Of a stretch of 64,000 bases of DNA, positions 28,547 to 36,154 are shown in pieces (the first letter of the stretch is position 1; each line of letters starts with the position of its first letter). Position numbers and translations under genes: made by a program. Source of the DNA: Bacillota bacterium. Its GTDB lineage: Bacteria > Bacillota > Clostridia > Christensenellales > Aristaeellaceae. The DNA lies in the NCBI GenBank assembly GCA_023404345.1, contig JAEYCB010000047.1, forward strand, positions 1 to 64,000, written 5' to 3'. The notes beneath the pieces were generated by a model. The model made no database searches. It was not told the origin of the DNA and saw only the letters and a program-made list of their open reading frames with translations.

Positions 28547-29785
28547 TCAGCGGGCGCGCAGCACCGCGTACATCAACACGCCCGCTGCCACGCTGGCATT
28601 AAGGCTGTCCAGTTTGCCGCGGATGGGCACAGATACGGTACGGTCGCAGCTTTCCAGCACACGGCGGCTCACTCCCTCGCCCTCCGCGCCGATTACCAGC
28701 GCGATGGGACCGGTCAGGTCCAGAGCGGCGTAATCCTCGCCCGCCATGTCGGCAGCATAGGTCCAGATCCCCTCGCGCTTGAGGCGTTCAATGGTGCTGG
28801 TAAGGTTGGTCACGCGCGCCACCGGCAGGTATTCCACCGCACCCGCACTGGCCTTCACAGCTGCAGGCGTCAGGCCCACAGCACGGCGCTCCTGCACGAT
28901 CACGCCGTGCGCCCCCGCGCACTCCGCCGTGCGGATAATCGCGCCCAGGTTATGCGGATCGGTAATACCGTCCAGCAGGACCAAAAATGGCGCTTCGCCG
29001 CGCTCGCGCGCCAGATCGAGCATGTCCTCCACAGTGCTGTAGCGGTAGGCTGAGGCAAAGGCCAGCATGCCCTGATGATTACGGGTAATAGCATCCAGTC
29101 TGGCGCGGTCCACTTCCTTGACAGGCACGTGGCGCTCCTTGGCCATTTGGACAATTTCACGGGCCGATCCGCTCAGCTCACCACGCGCAACGAGCAGCTG
29201 TTCGATATCGCGGCCGCTCTTAAGTGCCTCACGGATAGGGTTGCGCCCGCTGAGCAAGTTTTCCATGTCCTCGTGCACAGGCTCCTCCGCGCGCTCCGAA
29301 GCTGTGGGCGGCGCATAGCGGAACTGCTCGTAGCGCCTCTCCTGCGCGGCCATGCGCGCCTGGCGCTGCTCGCCGTAAGGACGCGGGGTGGTATTCTCGC
29401 CGCGCGCAGTGTAGCGGCTGGCCGTACCAGTGGCAAACCGGAAGCCACTGTTCTGCCTTTCGCGCCGCTGCGGCTCGTGTCCCTGCGCCGGCCGCTCGCC
29501 ACCGGGGGTCTGGCGCACCACATTTTGCCGGTACCCCGCCGGACGTGCCTGTTCCGTTCGACGCGGCTTGTCCGCGCCTGTGCGGCTCTGACCCCGACGC
29601 GCCTCCTGCGCGCGTCCGGCCTGCTCACGCGCGCCGCTGCGGCCTTCCGCAGAGCGTCCCCCACGCGCCTTTTGCGCTCCGCCCTTGCGGTAACCGGCGC
29701 CTTCGTCTTCAAAGCCGCCGCGCGCAGCAGCCTCTACGCGTTTTTCCTGCCGGGTTTTATGCTTCATATCTTTGTAAAATGCCAT
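28547..29785 (-). CDS. rlmB: 23S rRNA 2'-O-methyltransferase RlmB (SpoU/TrmH), long basic N-terminal extension
   Basis: 412 residues, against about 250 for typical RlmB. The last ~240 are a full SpoU enzyme: substrate-binding N-domain (L-L-S-G-R-N-P-I-R-E-A-L), then the knotted SAM-binding fold with D-P-H-N-L-G-A-I-I-R-T-A, I-G-A-E-G-E-G-V and L-N-A-S-V-A-A-G. The first ~170 residues are low complexity, rich in Arg, Gly, Gln and Ala with R-G-G and R-R-G-Q units, probably disordered and RNA-binding. AGGAGAAGGAACA precedes the ATG, and the extension keeps frame without stops, so it looks genuine. Confidence 0.93.
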   Translation of the reverse strand: MAFYKDMKHKTRQEKRVEAAARGGFEDEGAGYRKGGAQKARGGRSAEGRSGAREQAGRAQEARRGQSRTGADKPRRTEQARPAGYRQNVVRQTPGGERPAQGHEPQRRERQNSGFRFATGTASRYTARGENTTPRPYGEQRQARMAAQERRYEQFRYAPPTASERAEEPVHEDMENLLSGRNPIREALKSGRDIEQLLVARGELSGSAREIVQMAKERHVPVKEVDRARLDAITRNHQGMLAFASAYRYSTVEDMLDLARERGEAPFLVLLDGITDPHNLGAIIRTAECAGAHGVIVQERRAVGLTPAAVKASAGAVEYLPVARVTNLTSTIERLKREGIWTYAADMAGEDYAALDLTGPIALVIGAEGEGVSRRVLESCDRTVSVPIRGKLDSLNASVAAGVLMYAVLRAR

Positions 29786-29803
29786 TGTTCCTTCTCCTAT
29801 TCC

Positions 29804-30547
29804 TTATTGCAGCCCTTGCCGCTTAAGATACTCCTGCCGCGCTTGACGAATTTGTGCCTGCTTTCCACAGGACTTTTCCCCCTCCGGGCACGCGCCGCGC
29901 AAGCATCCGGGACCCGCGTCCCTGAACAGGGCAGGTGCCTCCCGGCAGCACAGGTCGAACATCGTGCCGGCCAGCTCCCGGATTTCCCACTGGGCGCGGC
30001 TGCACATGCGCAGCGAGAAAAAGTGCCTGAGCTCGCGGGCATTCATGGTTAAGAGCACACGCGTCTCGCACGCACCGGGCAACACAAAGCGGGCGTCCTC
30101 ATTGCTCTTTTCCCCCGCATCGCCCAAACGCTTCTGCCAACCCTCATACCATGCCTGTATCTGAGCCATCTGAGCGTGATACTCGGCTTCTGCATCAGGC
30201 CCCAATGCACGAATGGCGGGAGGAACGATGTAGCCGAATCCCCCTGCGTAGCTGACATAGCGCTGACTTTGCACGCTGAAGCTGGCGATGCGGTGCCGCG
30301 TAAGCTGTGCCAACAGCACACGACTCACGCCCTCGATGAGGAAGGTAAAGCTTACATGCTCCAGCACGCTTTCGTGGCCCATACCCATCACGCGTTCCAC
30401 AAAGGCCCGCTGGTCCTTTTCCTCTATGGTTTTTAAGAGCCTGTCCACATCGCCTCCGGCATAACACAGGCGCGCGCCCAACGCAGTCAGCGCCTCGGGC
30501 TCCAGGGTATGCCTGACCAGTACCACGCGCTGGCTTCGCTCCGGCAT
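29804..30547 (-). CDS. thyX: Flavin-dependent thymidylate synthase ThyX
   Basis: 247 residues. The ThyX motif R-H-R-x-x-S appears as R84-H-R-I-A-S, followed by S-V-Q-S-Q-R-Y. The enzyme makes dTMP from dUMP with FAD, NADPH and methylene-tetrahydrofolate. The conserved dUMP/FAD region L-R-H-F-F-S-L-R lies near residue 190. The C-terminus has a short Cys-containing tail (G-P-G-C-L-R-G-A-C) followed by a basic helix. GGGGGCG lies before the ATG. It is between mrnC and rlmB as in many Clostridia. No thyA is seen in this window. Confidence 0.96.
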   Translation of the reverse strand: MPERSQRVVLVRHTLEPEALTALGARLCYAGGDVDRLLKTIEEKDQRAFVERVMGMGHESVLEHVSFTFLIEGVSRVLLAQLTRHRIASFSVQSQRYVSYAGGFGYIVPPAIRALGPDAEAEYHAQMAQIQAWYEGWQKRLGDAGEKSNEDARFVLPGACETRVLLTMNARELRHFFSLRMCSRAQWEIRELAGTMFDLCCREAPALFRDAGPGCLRGACPEGEKSCGKQAQIRQARQEYLKRQGLQ

Positions 30548-30584
30548 GAATCATCGCCCCCATTCAGTAGCTTAACATCTTATT

Positions 30585-30992
30585 TTATAGGATTGGTACG
30601 CCAATGTCAAACAATTCGGCAATCCTGGCGGTTTGTCCCGTGAGATAGAGGTAGCCCATGAGGGCCTCCAGCCCTGTAGCGCGACTGTAATTGACCGGGT
30701 CCTGATTTTTGGGTGCGCGGTGATGGGCGTGCGCGTTCTGGCCGCGGCGCAACACATCCGTCTCCTCCGGAGAGAGAAAGGGCTCAATGCGCGCGACGGC
30801 TTCGGCCTGCGCACCCGCGTTTGCCAAAAGAATGGCCCTGCGGTGCAGTGCACCCGCTGGAAGCCCACCTGTCAGCAGCCTTTGCCGGATCAGCAGATCC
30901 CAAACGGTATCGCCCAGATATGCCAGGGCAAGCGGGTTTTTCAGTTTTGCTGCCTGAATAGAAAAGGGTTCTGGCAAAAGGGAATCCGACAT
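30585..30992 (-). CDS. mrnC: Mini-ribonuclease III (MrnC)
   Basis: 135 residues from the ATG at 30992, which has GCAGGTG upstream; the open frame reaches further 5' but those starts lack a binding site. The family signature N-P-L-A-L-A-Y-L-G-D-T-V-W-D carries catalytic acidic residues of the RNase III fold, and G-L-E-A-L-M-G-Y-L-Y-L holds the second acidic site. There is no dsRNA-binding domain, as expected for the mini form that matures 23S rRNA. It is followed by thyX, a conserved clostridial arrangement; the usual upstream neighbour cysS is absent, replaced by an amidase gene. Confidence 0.93.
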   Translation of the reverse strand: MSDSLLPEPFSIQAAKLKNPLALAYLGDTVWDLLIRQRLLTGGLPAGALHRRAILLANAGAQAEAVARIEPFLSPEETDVLRRGQNAHAHHRAPKNQDPVNYSRATGLEALMGYLYLTGQTARIAELFDIGVPIL

Positions 30993-31072
30993 ATCGGCAC
31001 CTGCTTTCGTATGGCGGTCGTACCTCTCCATGATAGCATGGGTTGCGAATGGATACAAGCTATCTGCACCCG

Positions 31073-31846
31073 TCAGGCAGCATTCTCCTGTCCGGTTCGC
31101 GTAAGCAGCTCCAAATAGGCCTCCAGGCCGTTGGCAATGGCCTGACCAATCTTTTGCTGATAGGTCGGGTCCAGCAGGAGCGCCTCCTCCCTGGGATTGC
31201 TCAAAAAGCCGCACTCCACCAGTACGGAAGGCATCTCTCCGCCCAGCACGTAGTAATCCCCAGCCAGTGCCGCGCGCTCTCTGGGAGGCTTGAGTCCCTC
31301 CAGCAGCGCCTGCTGCAGCGTTCCAGCCAGAAGCCGCCCCCGATCGCTGCCATGCTGGTAGAACACCTGCGGCCCGCTTTCTTCCCAGCTGCGGTATTCG
31401 TTGAGGTGGATGCTCAATAGCACATCCGCACCTGCTTCCTCGGCAATGTCGATACGCTTTTGCAAATCCTCTCGCTTGCGGGTTTTGTTAGCTGTATCTC
31501 CGTCCGCCAGGCACACATCCTCCCGCCGAGTCAGGACAACCTGCGCGCCACGAGCCAGCAGCGCCTTTTCCACCTCCAGGGCGATCTCAAGAGCCACTTC
31601 CTTTTCCCAGCGGCCGCTGTCCTGGGCACGCGTACCACCGTCATAACCCCCGTGCCCGGGATCCAGCGCTACGGTCAGGCCGCTCAATGTTCCCATTTCG
31701 GGCGCCTCTGCCGGTGTAGCGGGGGTGAGCGGTGCCTCCCTGCCACCCAGCAGCAACCCTCCCGACACGATCAATAGGGCCAGCAGCAGGCAGGCACGCA
31801 GTCTTTCCGTCTTTTTTATTACAATTTTATGTATCAAGCGACCCAT
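31073..31846 (-). CDS. cwlD: N-acetylmuramoyl-L-alanine amidase, CwlD type
   Basis: 257 residues: an N-terminal signal-anchor helix (about 18-34), a Pro/Thr/Glu linker, then an Amidase_3 domain with the zinc-binding D-P-G-H-G-G-Y-D-G-G and S-I-H-L-N-E-Y motifs and the catalytic V-E-C-G-F-L-S-N near the C-terminus. CwlD makes muramic lactam in the spore cortex; length and single-domain layout fit, but a vegetative amidase cannot be excluded. AAAGGAGG precedes the ATG. It heads the long minus-strand run through mrnC, and its upstream region holds the TTTTCCACA cluster. Confidence 0.85.
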   Translation of the reverse strand: MGRLIHKIVIKKTERLRACLLLALLIVSGGLLLGGREAPLTPATPAEAPEMGTLSGLTVALDPGHGGYDGGTRAQDSGRWEKEVALEIALEVEKALLARGAQVVLTRREDVCLADGDTANKTRKREDLQKRIDIAEEAGADVLLSIHLNEYRSWEESGPQVFYQHGSDRGRLLAGTLQQALLEGLKPPRERAALAGDYYVLGGEMPSVLVECGFLSNPREEALLLDPTYQQKIGQAIANGLEAYLELLTRTGQENAA

Positions 31847-32266
31847 ACAGCATTCCTCCTTTACCCTTCTGGGAAGGATATGCGCTCATGTGCCAAAAAA
31901 GAGCCAGAACGGACAAGTGTTCCAATCTTCTGGAAACTGTTTGAAGGTTCTGCAGCTCGCTCCCATAATGATTTATGAGCCGTCCGCCGGTTCCAGTTCA
32001 CAAAACGAGGCTGCCTCAGACCCGTCGGTTTTTTTATGCAGCCCCGTATGTACTTTAGCAGAAGTTTCCCACACTTTCCACATAGTTTTCCATGCAAAAA
32101 GCCCTTTTCCTGCCTAGAAAGGGTTTCGTATGTGGAAAACTCAACGACTGTATCCAAATGAATATTAACTTTTCCACATATGGCTCAATTGTGGATTTTC
32201 AGGCCTCTTTCAAGGAGAAAATGTGGAAAACTTGAGGAAAAGCATGTCGTCTTTCAAACAAATCTA
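31847..32266. other. A+T-rich intergenic region with alternating TTTTCCACA boxes
   Basis: No convincing gene. Three exact copies of TTTTCCACA lie at 32131-32139 (minus), 32170-32178 (plus) and 32222-32230 (minus), plus CTTTCCACA at 32074-32082 (plus); orientations alternate. TTTTCCACA fits the DnaA-box consensus TTWTNCACA. The block also holds the terminator at 32096-32126. The cwlD promoter presumably lies at the left end, but no good -35/-10 pair was seen. Confidence 0.5.
32096..32126 (-). terminator. Terminator of the DUF4363/DUF421/BofC-like operon
   Basis: On the minus strand AAACCCTTTC (32126-32117) pairs with GAAAAGGGCTT (32109-32099), 7-base loop, followed by TTTGC, giving five T's in a row with the stem end. 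It lies about 140 bases after the DUF4363 stop. Confidence 0.7.
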
Positions 32267-32650
32267 TTACAGAATATTTTCCAGCGTAGCAAAATCACTG
32301 CTTTCCACTTCGCCCAAAGCGTCAATCACCTCATCCAACGCCCGCAGCGTCTCATCGCGCCAGCGCTGCTCCAAAGCCGTGGACAAGTGCAGCATGGCGG
32401 AAGTAACGGCCCGCGTGTGATGATGCCCTATGAGGAAGTTTAGCCATCCGGCGTCATACTGCCACCGGGCATGCAGGTATGCCTGCTCATGTGCCGCCGA
32501 ATCCATTCGGTTTTCCAACACCTCTGTACGCACTACATCCAGTGCATCCAGATATTCGCGTGCCGTGTGCTGTTGGGTCAAATCTAGCCACAGTCCCAGG
32601 CTGAGGCACAGCGTCGTGAGCAGCACAATCAGCGTAACGGCCCGGCGCAT
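32267..32650 (-). CDS. DUF4363 family protein
   Basis: 127 residues from the ATG at 32650, whose A is shared with the stop of the preceding gene; GAGGAGG lies 10 bases upstream. An N-terminal signal/anchor helix (about 5-22) is followed by an amphipathic helical domain and the family's terminal N-I-L. DUF4363 proteins are typically encoded next to DUF421 (YetF-like) membrane proteins in Clostridia, exactly as here; the function of the pair is not established. Probably exposed outside the membrane. Confidence 0.85.
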   Translation of the reverse strand: MRRAVTLIVLLTTLCLSLGLWLDLTQQHTAREYLDALDVVRTEVLENRMDSAAHEQAYLHARWQYDAGWLNFLIGHHHTRAVTSAMLHLSTALEQRWRDETLRALDEVIDALGEVESSDFATLENIL

Positions 32651-33372
32651 TACCAGCACACCTCCTCAGGTTTCAGCGCATTGCTGTGAGCGGGCGGCGT
32701 TTCGCCAAAGCCATGAACAGTCATCTGTCCATCGGTGTCCAGATAACATAGAAGCACCTTGCGTACATCCTGATAACCCATCTTTTTCAACTGAGCGAGC
32801 AACCATTTCTCATCCTTGCCGCATAGCGGCAGGTTGTTCCGTTCCACCTTGCCATCCATCACCAAGGTCAGAGGAATGCCCTCATATTGCGTTTTCAGCC
32901 CCATGTCAGCAGGTGTGACGGGGCGCTGGCTTGACCGGGGAAAGACGCTTAGTTTTCCGCTGGTTTCCATAATGGCTGTACCCACGTCCGTGGGCGAGAG
33001 GATGCCGCCGGTGCGCAGCTCTTCCAGAAGATCATTGAGGTTAAAGCACAGCCGTTCCAGTGCTTTGGCATCGATCTTTCCCTGACGGATGACCACCGTA
33101 GGAGTGCCGCTGAAAAACGCGCGCATACGCTGGCTTTTGAGTGACAACAGAGTAAAAAGCTGATGCAGCGTGACCGTAGCCGCCAATGGAATGATTCCGC
33201 GCCACAGCGGAATATCCAGGCTTTCCATGGGAGTGGAAGCCAAATCCGCGATCATGATGGCCACCACCAGTTCGAAGGGCTGAAGCTGCCCCACCTGTCG
33301 CTTCCCCATCAGCCGCATGGCCAGCACAGCAAAGCACACCAGCACCAGGCTTCTGATATAAATAGCAAGCAT
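32650..33372 (-). CDS. DUF421 (YetF-like) membrane protein
   Basis: 240 residues: three N-terminal membrane helices containing the family motif R-L-M-G-K-R-Q-V-G-Q-L-Q-P-F-E-L-V-V, then a cytosolic DUF421 domain of beta-strands ending in a dodecin-like fold. In Bacillus some YetF relatives are spore-associated and affect germination; no enzymatic activity is known. The start is 3 bases after the BofC-like stop, and DUF4363 follows with an overlapping stop/start, so the three genes are one operon. Confidence 0.92.
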   Translation of the reverse strand: MLAIYIRSLVLVCFAVLAMRLMGKRQVGQLQPFELVVAIMIADLASTPMESLDIPLWRGIIPLAATVTLHQLFTLLSLKSQRMRAFFSGTPTVVIRQGKIDAKALERLCFNLNDLLEELRTGGILSPTDVGTAIMETSGKLSVFPRSSQRPVTPADMGLKTQYEGIPLTLVMDGKVERNNLPLCGKDEKWLLAQLKKMGYQDVRKVLLCYLDTDGQMTVHGFGETPPAHSNALKPEEVCW

Positions 33373-33375
33373 GGC

Positions 33376-33948
33376 TTATGACTCCACGCTTTCCAGCCAC
33401 TGTTCCAGCTCCGAAAGCGTAGAGAACCCCATGCCGTGGCGCAGGTCCTCCTGTACGGCGCTGGGTAGGGCACTCAGCTCCAATGTCAGTTCATTCACCA
33501 GTGCCAGCCCATCTCCATATTTATTTTGAAACACGCAAAGCACGCCCGCACCATTGGGCATCAGCACCATGTGGTCCGGGCAGAACATATCCGGTTGCTG
33601 CTCCATTTTGATTAGCTTGGCCCCAAATTCGGTAATGCGCCATTCGGGATAAAGTGCCGCCACCTCGTCCAGCGTCTTACCGTAAAGCTCGGCGGGGGCC
33701 GTAACCCGGCGGGTGACCACATGCTCGCAGCGCGTGTAGGTCAGGGTTTGCAATAGTTCGCACCCTTCCGCCACGCGCGCTGCATCGCCCGCATCCACAG
33801 CCTGTGCCGGAGGCGTCTCACCTGGTGCGGTAGAGCTACCCGGCAGCAGCAGCGTGGCCGCAGCAATGGTCAATAGCACCGCTGCACTCAACAGCAAAAG
33901 AAGGGTGTTTCGTTTCAAGGGGTTGCGTTCAGCATTCCTGTCACTCAT
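33376..33948 (-). CDS. BofC C-terminal-domain-like protein
   Basis: 190 residues. An N-terminal membrane anchor (about 14-36) is followed by a Pro-rich linker and a domain with Y-T-R-C-E-H-V-V-T-R, P-A-E-L-Y-G-K-T and Y-P-E-W-R-I-T-E-F, which match my recollection of the BofC C-terminal domain. BofC restrains SpoIVB signalling between the two compartments of the sporulating cell; here the role is inferred from the domain only. First gene of the operon with DUF421 and DUF4363, two other spore-linked families. Family assignment by eye, moderate certainty. Confidence 0.65.
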   Translation of the reverse strand: MSDRNAERNPLKRNTLLLLLSAAVLLTIAAATLLLPGSSTAPGETPPAQAVDAGDAARVAEGCELLQTLTYTRCEHVVTRRVTAPAELYGKTLDEVAALYPEWRITEFGAKLIKMEQQPDMFCPDHMVLMPNGAGVLCVFQNKYGDGLALVNELTLELSALPSAVQEDLRHGMGFSTLSELEQWLESVES

Positions 33949-33968
33949 AGGGCGCGCTCCTTTACGGC

Positions 33969-33998
33969 ATGATAGGAGCAGTATGCCCGGACAGGCAA
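33969..33998 (-). promoter_or_regulatory. Putative promoter of the BofC-like/DUF421 operon
   Basis: Minus-strand TTGCCT (33993-33998), 18-base spacer, TATCAT (33969-33974), about 20 bases before the ATG at 33948. Confidence 0.45.
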
Positions 33999-34027
33999 TT
34001 TTTCATGTCAGGAAAAAGGGCAAGCCA

Positions 34028-35758
34028 TCACGTTCTGGGCGACGCTTCTTTCAGGCGGCCGTTAAGCTCCCGCACGTCCTCAGCATCCAGCTTGACAACT
34101 CGTCTGTCATAAGTCACCAGGCCATTGAGTTCATCCTCCACGTCGCTGAGCTGCGTATAAACTGCTGCGCACAGTCCCCGCGGCACGGCAGGCAGAATCT
34201 CTCGCTCATAGAGGTGGGCAAAATCCCGCCAGAGCGCAGCGGCGTTTGGCAGGCGGCGGTAACCATAATCCTTTTGATTAAAGCAATGGCCATCCACGCG
34301 CAGATTATAGCCCCCAAACTCACTCAGAGCCAGCGCACGGCCGCGCCGGTCGCGCTGGAAGCGAAAGGGCTTGAAATATACATGCAGGCTTCGCAAATCG
34401 CCCGCGCCCTGATCATGCCAGCCGCTGGCCGGGTCCACGGGGCGGGTGGGGTCCAAAGCACGCAAGCGCGCCATCACACGAGTGCTATCAAACTGTCCCC
34501 AGCCTTCGTTGAACGGCACCCACAGCACCACGCTGGGCGCGTTGAAAAGCTGGTCCACCATCTCTTCCAACTCGTCCATATATTCGGCGCGCCCCTGAGA
34601 GGAGGCCCGTGCAAATGCACGATAACAGTTATCGCGCCGGTGCAAACCGGTGATCAGTGGCAGGGTGATGGTGGAAAAGCGGTATTTCCCACCGCCGGAG
34701 GGCATGTCCTGCCACACCAGCATGCCCAGACGGTCACAATGATAGTACCAGCGCATAGGCTCGACCTTGATGTGCTTACGCAGCATATTGAAACCCATGG
34801 CTTTGGCAGTTTGAATATCGTAGATGAGCGCTTCGTCGCTGGGAGCAGTATACAGGCCGTCGGGCCAGTAGCCCTGATCCAGCAGGCCGCTTTGAAAATA
34901 CGGCTCGCCGTTCAAAAACAGACGTTTCACTCCACCGCAGTCTGCCCGCACCTCGACTTTGCGCATACCGAAGTAGCTTTCTACCCGGTCCTCGCCCATG
35001 GTGACGGACAAATCGTACAGGAAAGGGTCCTCCGGACTCCAAGCGCGGAAATCCGGCATGGGAATCCGTGCCGGCTCTCCACTGGTAAAGGGCACAGTCC
35101 GACCATCCACGGTCGCTTCACACTGCAGGGGTTGGGCGCAGCGCACCGTTACTTCCACCGCTGACTGGTCAAACAGCGGCACAATGCGCAGTCCTTCGAT
35201 ATAGCGCCCGGGCACCGCCTCCATCCATACCGTTTGCCATATGCCGCTCTGCGGTGTGTACCAGATGCCGCCGCGCCGGGTCTTCTGCTTGCCACGGCTG
35301 TGAAAGCTCGCGTCCGTATCGTCATGCACGCGTACCGTAAGGGTATTATGTGTGCCCAGCGCCTCTGTCGCATCCAGCGCAAAAGCGTTGTAGCCACACG
35401 TGTGCCGTCCCAGCAGCACACCGTTCAGATACACGGCAGCCTCCTGGTCCACTGCACCAAAATGCAGTAGAAGCCGCCCATTCTGTGGGATAAATCCTTG
35501 CGGCACATTCACTTCACGGCGATACCACAGCGTCTGCCCCGGCCCAAGGGTACGGCCTACGCCACTCAGAGCGCTTTCGGGTGAAAAAGGCACCAAAATC
35601 ATTCCATCCCAGCGCTGGGGCGGTTCGTCATTGTCGGTAATAGCATATTCCCAAGGGCCATTGAGATTAAGATAACTGGCACGCCGCATCTGCGGGCGTG
35701 GATATTCTGTGAGGATGCGGTTCTTGTCCAAATGTTCACCCCAGGGGGTTGTCAGCAT
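34028..35758 (-). CDS. Glycoside hydrolase family 2 (beta-galactosidase/glucuronidase type)
   Basis: 576 residues from the ATG at 35758 (AAGGAGG upstream). Domain order is the GH2 sugar-binding sandwich (W-Y-R-R-E-V-N-V-P, L-H-F-G-A-V-D, Y-L-N-G), an immunoglobulin-like domain, then the TIM barrel with G-F-N-M-L-R-K-H-I-K and the acid/base W-V-P-F-N-E-G-W-G-Q; a likely nucleophile is in A-L-S-E-F-G-G-Y. No signal peptide, so it acts in the cytosol. It is shorter than LacZ and lacks its C-terminal domain. The retained Glu residues imply activity; linkage and sugar are unknown. It has its own promoter and no transporter beside it. Confidence 0.9.
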   Translation of the reverse strand: MLTTPWGEHLDKNRILTEYPRPQMRRASYLNLNGPWEYAITDNDEPPQRWDGMILVPFSPESALSGVGRTLGPGQTLWYRREVNVPQGFIPQNGRLLLHFGAVDQEAAVYLNGVLLGRHTCGYNAFALDATEALGTHNTLTVRVHDDTDASFHSRGKQKTRRGGIWYTPQSGIWQTVWMEAVPGRYIEGLRIVPLFDQSAVEVTVRCAQPLQCEATVDGRTVPFTSGEPARIPMPDFRAWSPEDPFLYDLSVTMGEDRVESYFGMRKVEVRADCGGVKRLFLNGEPYFQSGLLDQGYWPDGLYTAPSDEALIYDIQTAKAMGFNMLRKHIKVEPMRWYYHCDRLGMLVWQDMPSGGGKYRFSTITLPLITGLHRRDNCYRAFARASSQGRAEYMDELEEMVDQLFNAPSVVLWVPFNEGWGQFDSTRVMARLRALDPTRPVDPASGWHDQGAGDLRSLHVYFKPFRFQRDRRGRALALSEFGGYNLRVDGHCFNQKDYGYRRLPNAAALWRDFAHLYEREILPAVPRGLCAAVYTQLSDVEDELNGLVTYDRRVVKLDAEDVRELNGRLKEASPRT

Positions 35759-35902
35759 TAGGCATCCTCCTTCCTGCATTGATCATACCGCTTCATGCGC
35801 AGCATCTGGTCCGTCAATCCAACCAAAACCGACGGCCTCCATGCACGGCAGTCGAGCTTATCCATTTCAAAACAGTTTTTTCCTTATTTTTATGCCATGG
35901 CT

Positions 35903-35931
35903 ATTATATCACCTTGTCCGTCTGCGCACAA
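35903..35931 (-). promoter_or_regulatory. Promoter of the GH2 gene
   Basis: Minus-strand TTGTGC (35926-35931), 17-base spacer, TATAAT (35903-35908). The start codon is about 140 bases downstream, leaving a long 5' UTR. Directly downstream of the structured element's terminator. Confidence 0.6.
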
Positions 35932-35944
35932 TCAGACGCAGGCC

Positions 35945-36148
35945 AAAAACCCCGGCCTACGGCCGGGGACAGACGGGCAAAAAAATATCGGAGGCTTAAT
36001 GGTCCCAAAAAGAATTGGTATTGCCCGGCTTTGGCGGGCAGGACATTTGCGCCCTCAGGCGTAAACACAGCGTGCCAAAAAAGCTCGCCTGCGGCGATCT
36101 TTTCTGCCATACTTCCATTCCCCCGGCCTGTGCCGGGGGAATGGAAGT
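35945..36148 (-). ncRNA. Hairpin-rich ~200-nt element, candidate structured RNA or 3' UTR
   Basis: Three stem-loops fall between the ROK stop (36155) and the GH2 promoter. Stem 1 is perfect over 17 bp (36111-36127 / 36132-36148, loop ctgt). Stem 2 is AAAAGCTCGCC-tgc-GGCGATCTTTT (36079-36103, one mismatch). Between them and the end, GGGCAA and TTGCCC segments can pair across about 50 nt. Stem 3 is CCCCGGCC-tac-GGCCGGGG (35950-35968) and, on the minus strand, is followed by TTTTT, a textbook terminator. An 83-codon frame spans the block but looks incidental. The block looks like a conserved structured RNA; the raiA motif is one candidate I cannot confirm. I saw no independent promoter, so it may be co-transcribed with the ROK gene. 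Confidence 0.45.
36079..36103. repeat. Repeated hairpin, copy 1
   Basis: AAAAGCTCGCC, loop TGC, GGCGATCTTTT. Copy 2 at 52739-52767 has the same arms with a GCA loop and a perfect stem. Similarity continues a few bases past the stem. Confidence 0.6.
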
Positions 36149-36154
36149 GTATCA

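Noticed and set aside
31861..32157. A 98-codon minus-strand frame upstream of cwlD
   Set aside because: No ribosome-binding site, composition unlike neighbouring genes, and it overlaps a terminator and the TTTTCCACA boxes.
32070..32235. Chromosomal origin of replication
   Set aside because: The DnaA-like boxes are not next to dnaA, dnaN, rpmH or gyrase genes and are few; a regulatory or titration site is the more modest reading.
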